NCBI RefSeq assembly: GCF_021129195.1
Contig: NZ_JAJOHW010000009.1
Coordinates: forward strand, 1-64,000
Origin: Chromobacterium aquaticum
GTDB taxonomy: Bacteria; Pseudomonadota; Gammaproteobacteria; Burkholderiales; Chromobacteriaceae
Length of the DNA stretch: 64,000 bases
Direction: 5' to 3'
Numbering within the stretch: position 1 is the stretch's first letter; the number at the start of each line of letters is the position of its first letter. Of this stretch, positions 54,208 to 64,000 are shown in pieces. A program made the translations under genes and the position numbers. A model generated the notes under the pieces. That model was not told the DNA's origin and did not search any database. It was given only the letters and a program-made list of their open reading frames with translations.

Positions 54208-55406
54208 GCCTCGCCCTCCCGCGCCAGGCAAACCCGGTCTCGTCCCATTTCCTTGGCCTGGTACAACGCTTTGTCCGCCTGTTGCAGCAGGGCCTGCGGT
54301 CCGGCCCCCGGCCGCCAGGCGGCCACGCCGCAGGACAAGGTCACCGGCAGATCGCCGCTCCAGCGCCGCCAGTCCCAGCCGCTGATCTTGCCGCGCAGCG
54401 CTTCCATGCGCCGGCTCAGTTCCGCGCCGTTGCAGGCCGGCGCCAGCAGCAGAAACTCTTCGCCGCCGTAGCGGCCGAACAATTCGCCGTCCGCCAATTC
54501 CTCTTGCACCAATACGCACAGCTGCTGCAGCACATCGTCGCCGCGCGCATGGCCGTGGCTGTCGTTGATGCGCTTGAAATGGTCCAGATCGATGATGGCG
54601 ATGGCGAAGGGCGCGCCTTGCGTTTCCGAACGCGCCAGCAGCCGTTCCATTTCCCGCATCAGCGCGCGCATGTTCAAGGCGCCGGTCAACGGGTCGCGCG
54701 AGGCCAGTTCGCTGATGCGCTCCACCGCCTGGTCCAGCTCCACGTTCTTCTGTTCCAGCATCGCGTTGTAGCTCTCCAGCTGGCGCTGCTCCAGCATCAG
54801 TTCGCGCAACAGGCCGGTGTTCTGCGCGCGCTGGCTCATGGACTCATGGGCGAAGCGGTGCAACCTGGCGGTGAACTGCACCAGCACCAGCAGGTAGATC
54901 GCGCCGGAAACGCCCACCCAGCGGAATACCGCTTCCGGCGACAGAAACAGGCGCAGCAGGATCAAGCCCCAGATCGGCAGCACGAAGCCGAAGAACAATT
55001 CGCGCCGCGCCGACAGCATCGCGCCCTGGACCGCGCTGACCGCAATCCCCCACAACACCACGATCAGGCTGTAGGTCAGGTCCCCGCTCGGCATCAGCAC
55101 CCAGGCGGCTAGACCCCAGCCCACGCCGACGCAGGTGATCTGCGCGGCGAAACGGCGGTGCAGCGCGGCGATCTGCCAGTCGTCGTGGTCGGGGCAGCGG
55201 CTGGCGCGCCAGGTAGTACCCCACAGGGCCAGCAACAGCAGCCAGAACGCCACCAGCCACAGCAGCGACGGCAGCCACGGCGTTCTGCCCCACTCCAGCG
55301 CCGCCAGCAGCGCCGAGCCCAGCAGCGCATGCGGCACCACCACGTGGGTCGAGCGCATGACATGCAGCATGGTGAGGCTGTCCAACTGGCTGATCGGCGG
55401 AGGCAT
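54204..55406 (-). CDS. Membrane diguanylate cyclase (GGEEF), first of a pair
   Basis: 400 residues. About five to six membrane segments in the first 190 residues, a coiled coil around 200-230, then SRDPLTGALNMRALM, DLDHFKRINDSHGHARGDD and RYGGEEFLLLAP. Like its partner it lacks the RxxD I-site. The two share topology but are clearly diverged; an old tandem duplication is likely. Confidence 0.9.
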   Translation of the reverse strand: MPPPISQLDSLTMLHVMRSTHVVVPHALLGSALLAALEWGRTPWLPSLLWLVAFWLLLLALWGTTWRASRCPDHDDWQIAALHRRFAAQITCVGVGWGLAAWVLMPSGDLTYSLIVVLWGIAVSAVQGAMLSARRELFFGFVLPIWGLILLRLFLSPEAVFRWVGVSGAIYLLVLVQFTARLHRFAHESMSQRAQNTGLLRELMLEQRQLESYNAMLEQKNVELDQAVERISELASRDPLTGALNMRALMREMERLLARSETQGAPFAIAIIDLDHFKRINDSHGHARGDDVLQQLCVLVQEELADGELFGRYGGEEFLLLAPACNGAELSRRMEALRGKISGWDWRRWSGDLPVTLSCGVAAWRPGAGPQALLQQADKALYQAKEMGRDRVCLAREGEA

Positions 55407-55485
55407 GGCTGGCGTCTGACGAATTCCGGATGGCTTATTTTTCCGTTATAGCGGGCAAAGCGCCAGTCCGGCGCGTCCGGGCATG

Positions 55486-55516
55486 AAAAAGCCCCGCGGG
55501 CCAAGGCGCGCGGGGC
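55486..55516 (-). terminator. Terminator of the peroxiredoxin gene
   Basis: GCCCCGCG/CGCGGGGC stem and TTTTT on the minus strand, 35 bp after the stop. Confidence 0.85.
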
Positions 55517-55550
55517 GTGTATGCCGGATCGTGTTCGATCCGAATACCGA

Positions 55551-56165
55551 TTACAGATCCTTGGCGTTTTCCGCCAGGTAGGAAGCCACGCCTTCGGCGC
55601 TCGGCTTCATGCCCTTCTTGCCCTTGTTCCAACCGGCCGGGCACACTTCGCCGTGCTCTTCGGTGAACTGCAGCGCGTCAACCATGCGCAGCATTTCGTC
55701 CACATTGCGGCCCAGCGGCAGGTTGTTCACCACTTGGTGCTGCACCACGCCGGAGCGGTCGATCAGGAAGGAGCCGCGGAAAGCGACGCCGCCTTCGGCT
55801 TCAACGTCGAAGGCCTTGCACAGTTCGTGCTGGATATCGCCCACCAGGGTGTAGCCAACTTGGCCGATACCGCCTTTTTCCACCGGGGTGTTGCGCCATG
55901 CGGCATGGGAGAACTGGCTGTCGATGGACACGCCGATCACTTCCACGTTCTTGGCTTTGAAGTCGGCCAGGCGGTGATCGAAGGCGATCAGCTCGGACGG
56001 GCACACGAAGGTGAAGTCCAGCGGGTAGAAGAACACTACCGCGTACTTGCCGGCGGTAGCTTGCTTGAAGGAGTAGTTGTCAACGATCTGACCATCGCCC
56101 AGCACGGCGGAAAAGGTTTTCGCGCCATCGAAGAAGGGGGCTTGCTTGCCAACGAGTACGGCCAT
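55551..56165 (-). CDS. 2-Cys peroxiredoxin (AhpC/Prx1 type)
   Basis: 204 residues from ATG 56163-56165, with AAGGAGAT upstream. Peroxidatic Cys in FYPLDFTFVCPSE (about residue 53), FRGSFLIDRSG, and resolving Cys in GEVCPAGWNKGKKG. Reduces H2O2 and organic peroxides with a thiol donor; no ahpF is adjacent, so thioredoxin is the likely reductant. Confidence 0.95.
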   Translation of the reverse strand: MAVLVGKQAPFFDGAKTFSAVLGDGQIVDNYSFKQATAGKYAVVFFYPLDFTFVCPSELIAFDHRLADFKAKNVEVIGVSIDSQFSHAAWRNTPVEKGGIGQVGYTLVGDIQHELCKAFDVEAEGGVAFRGSFLIDRSGVVQHQVVNNLPLGRNVDEMLRMVDALQFTEEHGEVCPAGWNKGKKGMKPSAEGVASYLAENAKDL

Positions 56166-56279
56166 TGCGGATCTCCTTAAAGGTCTTGGTGTGACTGCGC
56201 TTCCCTGATCGGGCATCGGGAAACGCGGCGGAATGCGAGGCTTTATAAATCAGCCCGGCCGGGATCGGCAAATTGTAAA

Positions 56280-56352
56280 TCCATATCGTTGCGATAAAGT
56301 TTTGCAATGCCGCTGCGGCGGGCGCGCCTTGAGAATAGCTAAGGCTGCTATT
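56280..56352 (-). promoter_or_regulatory. Peroxiredoxin promoter with upstream inverted repeat
   Basis: TTGCAA (56307-56302), 16-bp spacer, TATGGA (56285-56280). Upstream lies a perfect inverted repeat AATAGC-N7-GCTATT (56334-56352), resembling but not exactly matching an OxyR half-site. The rest of the 290-bp gap shows nothing else apart from the aspS terminator. Confidence 0.4.
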
Positions 56353-56403
56353 AGATCGGGGCGAATGCCCAAGGTTCAAGCCGAGCCGTCCAGCCGCGCC
56401 AAA

Positions 56404-56434
56404 TAAAAACGGCCGCTGCATGGGCAGCGGCCGT
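56404..56434 (-). terminator. Terminator of aspS
   Basis: Perfect 11-bp stem ACGGCCGCTGC/GCAGCGGCCGT, 4-nt loop, TTTTT on the minus strand. Confidence 0.92.
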
Positions 56435-56455
56435 CGGCATCGCATTAAGCCGACA

Positions 56456-58249
<1,794 letters not shown>

Positions 58250-58333
58250 TTGGGTAAACCCTTTTATTCAAATTCGCTGAGGTATCCCCGCCAGGGGGAA
58301 AAGAAGGCTTTATGGGCTAGACAGGGTGGCGGC

Positions 58334-59002
58334 CTAGCCCTGTCGATTATGTTCGTCGTTCAGGCGCGGACGCTGAGCGGCCGGCGGCGGGTTAGGCGCC
58401 ACCATGCCCATGGAAATCGCGTATTTCAACGCTTCGTCCACGCTCATGTTCAATTCGCGGGTGTCCTTCTTGGCCACCATCACGAAATAACCCGAAGTCG
58501 GGTTGGGGATGGTCGGCACGTAAACGCCGATGAACTCGTCGTCGGACAAGGATGCGGACACGACATCAGGCAGCGGGCCGGTCTGAAACGCCACCGTCCA
58601 CATGCCGGAATGGGGAAACTGCACCAGCAGCGCCTTCTTGAAGGCCTGGCCGGAGTCGGACAGCAGCGTGTCGCTGACTTGCTTGACGCTGTTGTAGATG
58701 CTCTTCACCACCGGGATGCGCGACAGCAGCGCGTCCCACATGTCCAGCACGCGCTGGCCCAGCACATTGGCGGCCAACATGCCGGTGCCCAACAGAATCA
58801 GCACCGACAGCACCACGCCCAGGCCGGGCAAGTGGAAGCCAAGCAAGGCCTCGGGCTGCCATTCCTGCGGCAGCAGGTTCAGCGTCTGGTCCAGCGAGGT
58901 GACGATCAGGTTCAGCACCCACAAGGTCACGGCCAAGGGCAGCCACACCAGCAAGCCAGTGACCAGGTAGCCCTTCAGCGTCATTTTTATTTGCGGCGTC
59001 AT
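58334..59002 (-). CDS. DUF502 family membrane protein
   Basis: 222 residues. Two membrane segments (about 12-32 and 60-82), then IPVVKSIYNSVKQVSDTLL and LVQFPHSGMWTVAFQTG, followed by YVPTIPNPTSGYFVMV. These are the DUF502 core motifs; function unknown. Seven bp after fmdB, 84 bp before aspS. Confidence 0.92.
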   Translation of the reverse strand: MTPQIKMTLKGYLVTGLLVWLPLAVTLWVLNLIVTSLDQTLNLLPQEWQPEALLGFHLPGLGVVLSVLILLGTGMLAANVLGQRVLDMWDALLSRIPVVKSIYNSVKQVSDTLLSDSGQAFKKALLVQFPHSGMWTVAFQTGPLPDVVSASLSDDEFIGVYVPTIPNPTSGYFVMVAKKDTRELNMSVDEALKYAISMGMVAPNPPPAAQRPRLNDEHNRQG

Positions 59003-59008
59003 CGGGGT

Positions 59009-59269
59009 TTACGCGCACCCACAGCCAGTGCCGCAGCTATGACCGCCGCCGCTGCCAGAAGACGCGGAGGACGAGCCGCTGGACGAGCCGCCCTTGAAGT
59101 CGGTGGCGTACCAGCCGGAACCCTTCAGCTGGAAGCCGGCGGCCGACAGCTGCTTGCGGTATTCGGCGCTGCCACAGCCCGGGCATTGCGCGATCGGCTC
59201 GTCGCTGAGTTTTTGCAGGTGCTCTTTGGCGACGCCGCAGGCGCCGCAACGGTATTCGTAGATTGGCAT
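59009..59269 (-). CDS. FmdB family zinc-ribbon protein
   Basis: 86 residues from ATG 59267-59269. MPIYEYRCGACG and CPGCGS give two CxxC zinc knuckles; AAGFQLKGSGWYATDFKG is the family motif; a Ser/Gly-rich tail ends in a Cys/His cluster (GGHSCGTGCGCA). Regulatory-type protein of unknown target. First gene of the fmdB-DUF502-aspS unit. Confidence 0.92.
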   Translation of the reverse strand: MPIYEYRCGACGVAKEHLQKLSDEPIAQCPGCGSAEYRKQLSAAGFQLKGSGWYATDFKGGSSSGSSSASSGSGGGHSCGTGCGCA

Positions 59270-59422
59270 AGCTTTGCTTCCCCACCAGTAATCATGATGG
59301 CATAATAGACCGAACTCATGCTGCACTGCACTATCCGAGCGTGAACTTCCGCTCGACATGCCTAGTCGGACAGACGCGGATGAACGGCTCCAACGCCGAG
59401 TCATCCATCCGCCGAATCGTCG

Positions 59423-59451
59423 ATTATATCCGACTGAATCGTCAATACAAA
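59423..59451 (-). promoter_or_regulatory. Promoter of fmdB-DUF502-aspS
   Basis: Perfect -10 TATAAT (59428-59423) with TTTGTA at a 17-bp spacing on the minus strand. An 8-bp direct repeat GAATCGTC (59414-59421 and 59436-59443, 22 bp apart) flanks it and could bind a regulator shared with fabI. Confidence 0.5.
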
Positions 59452-59512
59452 AATCCCTTTGCTTCATTAGCCCGCAATACTGCCCTGCAACCCTACAAAT
59501 CCCGGAGGTCAC

Positions 59513-60310
59513 ATGGTTTACCAAGAGGGTCAGATGGAAAGCATTCGCAACATTCTTGCCGGCAAGAAAGGCCTGATCGTAGGCATCGCCAACGAGAACA
59601 GCATCGCCTATGGTTGCGCCAGCGTGCTGCGCGACCTGGGCGCCGAGTTCGCCGTCACCTACCTGAACCAGAAAGCGGAGAAATACGTGCGCCCGCTGGC
59701 CGACCAGCTGGGTTCGCCGCTGGTGCTGCCGCTGGACGTGGAGCAGCCCGGTCAGATGGAGGCGGTGTTCGAGGCCATTCGTCAGCAATGGGGCAAACTG
59801 GATTTCGTCATTCACTCCATCGCCTTCTGCCCGATGGACGATCTGCACGGCCGCGTCACCGACTGTTCGCTGGAGGGCTTCCAGCAAGCGATGCGCGTGT
59901 CCTGCTACTCCTTCATCGAAATGGCGCGCCTGGCCGAGCCCTTGATGAGCCAGGGCGGCAGCCTGATCACCATGAGCTATTACGGCGCCGACAAAGTGGT
60001 GGAAAACTACAACATCATGGGCCCGGTCAAGGCGGCGCTGGAAAGCGTATCGCGCTACCTGGCCAGCGAACTGGGCTCCAAGAACATCCGCGTGCACGCG
60101 GTTTCCCCCGGCCCGCTGCGCACCCGCGCCGCCTCCGGCATCGCCCACTTCGACCAGTTGATCGAGGACGCCATCGCCCGCGCGCCGCAAAACCGCCTGG
60201 TGGAAATCGAGGACGTGGGCACCACCTGCGCCTTCCTGATCTCCGACGCCGCCCGCGGCCTGACCGGTCAGACCATCTATGTCGATGGCGGCCACCACAT
60301 CAAGGCCTGA
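59513..60310 (+). CDS. fabI: Enoyl-[acyl-carrier-protein] reductase FabI
   Basis: 265 residues; ATG 59513 has GGAGGTCAC directly before it, so it is preferred over the ATG at 59534. NADH-dependent last step of fatty acid elongation. SDR fold: GIANENSIAYGCA cofactor loop, SIAFCPMDDLHG, and the Y-X6-K catalytic pair in NYNIMGPVKAALE. It precedes a Pta-like and an AckA gene by 11 bp in one operon. Confidence 0.92.
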   Translation: MVYQEGQMESIRNILAGKKGLIVGIANENSIAYGCASVLRDLGAEFAVTYLNQKAEKYVRPLADQLGSPLVLPLDVEQPGQMEAVFEAIRQQWGKLDFVIHSIAFCPMDDLHGRVTDCSLEGFQQAMRVSCYSFIEMARLAEPLMSQGGSLITMSYYGADKVVENYNIMGPVKAALESVSRYLASELGSKNIRVHAVSPGPLRTRAASGIAHFDQLIEDAIARAPQNRLVEIEDVGTTCAFLISDAARGLTGQTIYVDGGHHIKA

Positions 60311-60321
60311 GGGAGCACGCC

Positions 60322-61257
60322 ATGACACGCGACGAACACGCTTTCGCCGACATCCTGCAACAGGCCATCGGCCTGGGCCCGCTGCCGATGGCGGTGGCCC
60401 ATCCCTGCAGCCGCGAAGCGCTGCTGGGCGCGGTGGAAGCCGCCGACCACGGCATCGCCACCCCCATCCTGGTGGCCCCCGCCGCCAGGCTGGCCAAGCT
60501 GGCCGACGAACTGGAAGTGGACCTGAGGCGCTTCGAGCTGGTCGACGTGCCACACAGCCACGCCGCCGCCGAACAGGCGGTGAGCCTGGTGCGCGACGGC
60601 TACGCCGACATCCTGATGAAAGGCAGCCTGCACACCGATGAATTCATGGGCGAGGCGCTGGCGCGCGGCACCGGCATCCGCACCGACCGCCGCATCAGCC
60701 ACGTCTGGATCATGAAGGTGGAAACCTATCCGCGCTACCTGTTCATCACCGACGCCGCGATCAATATCGAGCCCGATCTGCTGACCAAGCGCGACATCTG
60801 CCAGAACGCCATCGACCTGACCCAGGCGCTGGGCATTTCCCAGCCCAAGGTGGCCATCCTGGCCGCAGTGGAAACCATCAATCCGGCGATGCGCTCCACG
60901 CTGGACGCCGCCGCGCTGTGCAAGATGGCGGATCGCGGCCAGATCACCGGCGCCATCCTCGACGGCCCGCTGGCCTTCGACAACGCCATCTCGCGCGAAG
61001 CCGCCGACAGCAAGGGCATCGTCTCGCCGGTGGCCGGCGATCCCGACATCCTGCTGGTGCCGGACCTGGAAGCCGGCAATATGCTGGGCAAGCAGCTGAC
61101 CTATCTGGCCGCAGCGGCCTCCGCCGGCATCGTGATGGGCGCGCGCGCGCCCATCGTGCTGACCAGCCGCGCCGACGACGCCACCGGCCGCCTGGCCTCC
61201 GCCGCGGTGGCCAATCTGCTGGCGCACAAGCGCCGGCAAAGCGGGCCGCGGCCATGA
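60322..61257 (+). CDS. Phosphate acetyl/butyryltransferase (PTA_PTB family)
   Basis: 311 residues. ADILMKGSLHTDEFMG, GIRTDRRISHVWIM, TDAAINIEPDLLTKRDICQNAI and GPLAFDNAISREAA are conserved in the short PTA/PTB type. It swaps acyl-CoA and acyl-phosphate. Overlap with the acetate kinase gene (ATGA) favours acetyl-CoA as substrate, but a branched or longer acyl group is possible. Confidence 0.88.
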   Translation: MTRDEHAFADILQQAIGLGPLPMAVAHPCSREALLGAVEAADHGIATPILVAPAARLAKLADELEVDLRRFELVDVPHSHAAAEQAVSLVRDGYADILMKGSLHTDEFMGEALARGTGIRTDRRISHVWIMKVETYPRYLFITDAAINIEPDLLTKRDICQNAIDLTQALGISQPKVAILAAVETINPAMRSTLDAAALCKMADRGQITGAILDGPLAFDNAISREAADSKGIVSPVAGDPDILLVPDLEAGNMLGKQLTYLAAAASAGIVMGARAPIVLTSRADDATGRLASAAVANLLAHKRRQSGPRP

Positions 61258-62408
61258 GCCGGGTGCTGCTTGCCGTCAACGCCGGTTCGTCCACCCTGAA
61301 ATTCCGCGCCTTCGCGCCGGACGGACGCCAACTGCTGGCGCGCGGCATGGTGGACCGTTTCGGCCAGGCCAAGCCGGAGCTGCAATTGCTGGACGGCAAG
61401 GGCCAGATGCTGAGCTGCCGCGCGCTGGACGACGGCGGCCGCGCCAACGCCATCGCCGCGGTGATCAACAGCCTGGCCGATCAGCAACTGGAACCCGTGG
61501 CGGTGGTGCACCGCGTGGTGCACGGCGGCGGCCGCTTCACCGCCGCGACGCGGCTGAACACCGACATCCGCGCCCAGCTGGAAGAGTATGTGGCGCTGGC
61601 GCCCTTGCACCAGCCGGTCAGCCTAGCGGTGATTTCCGCTTTCGAGGAATACGACGCCAGGCTGCCGCAGTTCGCCTGCTTCGACACCGCCTTCCACGCC
61701 CAGCAGCCGGAAGTGGCCACCCGCTTCGGCATCGCCCGCCACTGGCATGACGAGGGCGTCCGCCGCTACGGCTTCCACGGCCTGTCCTACGCCGCCATCG
61801 CGCGGCGGCTGCCGGAGTTGGGCCTGGAGCACGCCAAGGTGGTGGTCTGCCACCTGGGCAGCGGCGCCAGCGCCTGCGCGCTGGACGCCGGCCGCAGCAT
61901 GGCCTCCAGCATGGGCTTCTCCGCGGTGGACGGGCTGATGATGGGCAGCCGCCCCGGCTATATCGATCCGGAGGTCATTCTCTACTGGCAGGAACAGGCC
62001 GGCATGAGCGTGGCCGAGGTGAGACGCGAGCTGTACAAGAACTCCGGGCTGCTCGGCGTCTCCGGCATCTCGTCCGATATGCGCGAACTGCTGGCCAGCG
62101 ATCTGCCAGCGGCGCGCGAGGCGGTGGAACTGTTCTGCTACCGCGTGGCGCGCGAAACGGCCAGCCTGGCCGCGGCGATGAAGGGCCTTGACGCGCTGGT
62201 GTTCACCGCCGGCGTGGGCGAGCACTCGCCGGAAGTGCGCGGCCGGGTGCTGCAGCAACTGGCCTGGCTGGGCTTCGAAGTCGACCAGGCCGCCAACCTG
62301 GCCCAAGCGCGGCGCTTGACCACCGCCGCCAGCGCGCGCGCCGCCTATGTGCTGCCCACCGACGAGGAAGGCGAAATGGCGCGCCAGGTGGCCGCGCTGC
62401 TGCAGTAA
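61254..62408 (+). CDS. ackA: Acetate kinase
   Basis: 384 residues. ASKHA fold: LLAVNAGSSTLKF, VVHRVVHGGG, FDTAFHA, RYGFHGLSY with the catalytic His, CHLGSGASACAL, GLMMGSRPGYIDP and FTAGVGEHSPEVR. Converts acetyl-phosphate and ADP to acetate and ATP. Coupled to the PTA-type gene; with fabI it links fatty acid synthesis and acetyl-phosphate metabolism. Confidence 0.95.
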   Translation: MSRVLLAVNAGSSTLKFRAFAPDGRQLLARGMVDRFGQAKPELQLLDGKGQMLSCRALDDGGRANAIAAVINSLADQQLEPVAVVHRVVHGGGRFTAATRLNTDIRAQLEEYVALAPLHQPVSLAVISAFEEYDARLPQFACFDTAFHAQQPEVATRFGIARHWHDEGVRRYGFHGLSYAAIARRLPELGLEHAKVVVCHLGSGASACALDAGRSMASSMGFSAVDGLMMGSRPGYIDPEVILYWQEQAGMSVAEVRRELYKNSGLLGVSGISSDMRELLASDLPAAREAVELFCYRVARETASLAAAMKGLDALVFTAGVGEHSPEVRGRVLQQLAWLGFEVDQAANLAQARRLTTAASARAAYVLPTDEEGEMARQVAALLQ

Positions 62409-62412
62409 AACG

Positions 62413-62441
62413 CCGGGCCCGCCCTCAAGGCGGGCCGGTTT
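62413..62441. terminator. Hairpin after ackA
   Basis: GGCCCGCC/GGCGGGCC stem with a 5-nt loop and a short T run. Confidence 0.65.
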
Positions 62442-62491
62442 GGAGCGGCGGCGACATGCCCAAGGCAAGACGCGCGCGTCGCCGGCCGCTC

Positions 62492-63538
62492 TTATTCCAG
62501 CCAGTCGCTCATCGTCAGCCCCACGCCCAGCGCGCGGGTGCGCGCATTGTAATCGATCAGGTTTTCGCCATAACCATCGAAAGCCTGCACATAGCCGCGC
62601 AGCTTGCCCTTCAGCGGGAAGCTCCAGTCCAGTTGCAAGCCATGCTTGCCACTGTCGAAATTCGGCCGCCACAAGGCGCTGAAGGTCTGGCCCCTATATT
62701 GGTAGATCGCCTGCAGATCCCCGTGCCCCATGTATTTCATTATGTCCGGATTGTCATCGTTGTCGCCGGACTCCGGCAGCCGCGCCCACCAGCGGCCCTG
62801 CAAGGTGAACGGGCCATTATCCAGCGCCGCCATCGCGTACACCCGGTTCCAGCTGCGCGATAGGGGATTGGCGCGGCCGTTGGACTGGTGCAGCAGGCCC
62901 AGGCCGCCCATGCGCAGCCGGGTATCGCCCCAGGCCCAGGAGGACGGCAGCGGGAAGCTCAGGATCAGCTCCGGCTCGTAATCGGTTTCGCGGAACGGCG
63001 CGGAATGCGCCTTGTTGTAAATTTGCCAATGCGACTGCTGGGTATAGGCGAACCACAGGTTCAGCGGGGTATCGAAGATGTCTTCCCACACCTTGGTCTT
63101 GAACGACAGCTGGAACTTGGCCTCGGTCTTGTCCAGATCGCCGCCAGGAGTCTGGCTGGGCGGCCGGGTCGGCGACTGCGGCTCATTATTGGGCTTGGCC
63201 ATCTGCCACACCGGCAGATAGTAATTGGGGCGATACATGCGGAAGCCGAAGGTATCGCCGCGCGAGCGTCCATCCAGGTCCCAGGCCTCGGCCAGCCGGC
63301 TGGCCGCCGCCACCGTGTCCGACACCACCTGCCCCGCGGCGGGCGCGACGGCCAATGACGGTTCCGGCGCGGGCACAGGCCGCGCCACCTCGGGCAGGCC
63401 GGCGGCCAGCCTGTCATAGCAGGCCAGACGCAGCTTGGCGTCCGCCAGGCGGCCGCATTCGGCCAATTGCTGCGGCAGCTCCGCCGCCAGGGTCTGCGCC
63501 GCGCACAAGGCCAGCGCCCAAGCCATCCATCCCGACAT
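62492..63538 (-). CDS. pldA: Outer membrane phospholipase A
   Basis: 348 residues from ATG 63536-63538 (GGAGG upstream). Signal peptide to about residue 21, a Cys-containing linker, then a beta-barrel of alternating residues. The OMPLA active site reads LLHQSNGRANPLSRSWNRVY (His and Ser), with the conserved Asn further on. Degrades misplaced phospholipids in the outer leaflet. The longer open frame runs into the rpsT terminator. Confidence 0.93.
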   Translation of the reverse strand: MSGWMAWALALCAAQTLAAELPQQLAECGRLADAKLRLACYDRLAAGLPEVARPVPAPEPSLAVAPAAGQVVSDTVAAASRLAEAWDLDGRSRGDTFGFRMYRPNYYLPVWQMAKPNNEPQSPTRPPSQTPGGDLDKTEAKFQLSFKTKVWEDIFDTPLNLWFAYTQQSHWQIYNKAHSAPFRETDYEPELILSFPLPSSWAWGDTRLRMGGLGLLHQSNGRANPLSRSWNRVYAMAALDNGPFTLQGRWWARLPESGDNDDNPDIMKYMGHGDLQAIYQYRGQTFSALWRPNFDSGKHGLQLDWSFPLKGKLRGYVQAFDGYGENLIDYNARTRALGVGLTMSDWLE

Positions 63539-63576
63539 TGCCACGCCTCCAGCGAGGGAAATCAAAACGCCAGATA

Positions 63577-63605
63577 CACAAAAGGCCCCGCGATGCGGAG
63601 CCTTT
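63577..63605 (-). terminator. Terminator of rpsT
   Basis: AAAGGC-CCGC/GCGG-GCCTTT stem with one mismatch and 3-nt loop, T-rich tail on the minus strand. Confidence 0.8.
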
Positions 63606-63632
63606 GCGTATTCTTCAGCGCTGGGCTGTTGA

Positions 63633-63896
63633 TCAGGCCATGGCCTTGATCTGAGCCGACAGACGGCTCTTGTGACGAGCGGCCTTGTTCTTGTGGAACA
63701 CGCCCTTGTCAGCAATGCGGTCAATCACTTTTTCGGAAGTCTGGAACACTACCTTGGCAGCGGCTTTATCGCCTGCTTCAACTGCCTTGAGCACTTTCTT
63801 AACTGCGGTACGGAACGCAGTACGCAGGCTGGCGTTGTGCGCGCGCTGCTTAAGGGCTGTGCGTGCACGCTTGCGAGCTTGTGCGCTGTTAGCCAT
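63633..63896 (-). CDS. rpsT: 30S ribosomal protein S20
   Basis: 87 residues from ATG 63894-63896. [21 protein letters not shown] and [12 protein letters not shown] are diagnostic of S20, a helical 16S rRNA-binding protein. The upstream open frame contains the promoter and is not coding. Confidence 0.97.
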   Translation of the reverse strand: MANSAQARKRARTALKQRAHNASLRTAFRTAVKKVLKAVEAGDKAAAKVVFQTSEKVIDRIADKGVFHKNKAARHKSRLSAQIKAMA

Positions 63897-63933
63897 GAAT
63901 CTTTCTCCTGATGAGCGGAATCTGAAACCCGCG

Positions 63934-63962
63934 ATTCTAAGCCCTAAACTCAGGTTTTGCAA
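63934..63962 (-). promoter_or_regulatory. Promoter of rpsT
   Basis: TTGCAA (63962-63957) and TAGAAT (63939-63934) with an exact 17-bp spacer on the minus strand; start predicted near 63927. Nothing else is seen from 63963 to the window end. Confidence 0.75.
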
Positions 63963-64000
63963 CAATAAACCCGGCGGCGTACACTAGCGGGCTTGCTCAA

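Overview
The window is a GC-rich bacterial chromosome segment made almost entirely of housekeeping genes. Gene content and order (rplM-rpsI, argC next to erpA, aspS-DUF502-fmdB, mltG-tmk-holB-pilZ-tatD, deoCABD, divergent ppsA/ppsR) point to a betaproteobacterium of the order Neisseriales, most likely Chromobacterium or a close relative. That placement is inference from gene order and protein character; no rRNA or tRNA gene is present to confirm it. No prophage, CRISPR array, transposase or secondary-metabolite cluster was found.

Layout. 1-2.0 kb: a moxR-DUF58-transglutaminase operon running off the left edge. 2.1-9.4 kb: deacetylase-like protein, plsY/folB, a thioesterase, purT-truncated haemoglobin, dadA, a lone cheR and erpA. 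9.6-16.4 kb: argC, ribosomal proteins S9/L13, a candidate small RNA, and the deoC-deoA-deoB-deoD nucleoside catabolism operon. 16.5-25.3 kb: relA, mutY, an rRNA methyltransferase with a huge Arg-rich repeat extension, hicAB toxin-antitoxin, a 26-codon ORF coupled to an unknown gene, and marC, with small inverted-repeat elements at the ends of relA and marC. 25.3-34.6 kb: dctA, a cysteine-less thiol-peroxidase-like protein, ppsA/ppsR, then trpS and a chorismate mutase gene preceded by a Trp-rich leader peptide. 34.6-39.7 kb: a minus-strand operon mltG-tmk-holB-pilZ-tatD-Cys-rich protein-phosphodiesterase. 39.8-47.2 kb: two DUF3313-like paralogues, modAB without modC, a psiF-like gene, an isolated FliD-like protein, and a GntR regulator with a CynX-type transporter. 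47.2-56.2 kb: ybbP-ybbA/tesA, an MFS transporter, two coupled GGDEF proteins and a 2-Cys peroxiredoxin. 56.4-64 kb: aspS-DUF502-fmdB, fabI-pta-ackA, pldA and rpsT.

The most notable features are regulatory or structural. (1) A 17-residue leader peptide with three consecutive Trp codons and competing hairpins lies upstream of trpS and a chorismate mutase gene, as expected for attenuation. (2) A candidate sRNA of about 107 nt between deoD and rplM has a good promoter, a strong terminator and a tandem UCCUCC anti-Shine-Dalgarno stretch. (3) Two families of MITE-like elements with TTA/TAA target duplications sit exactly in the stop codons of relA, modB and marC, so the duplication regenerates each stop. 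(4) An RlmL-type methyltransferase carries about 490 residues of Arg-rich repeat sequence.

Most functional calls rest on reading conserved motifs by eye. Promoter, operator and RNA calls are pattern-based and unverified.
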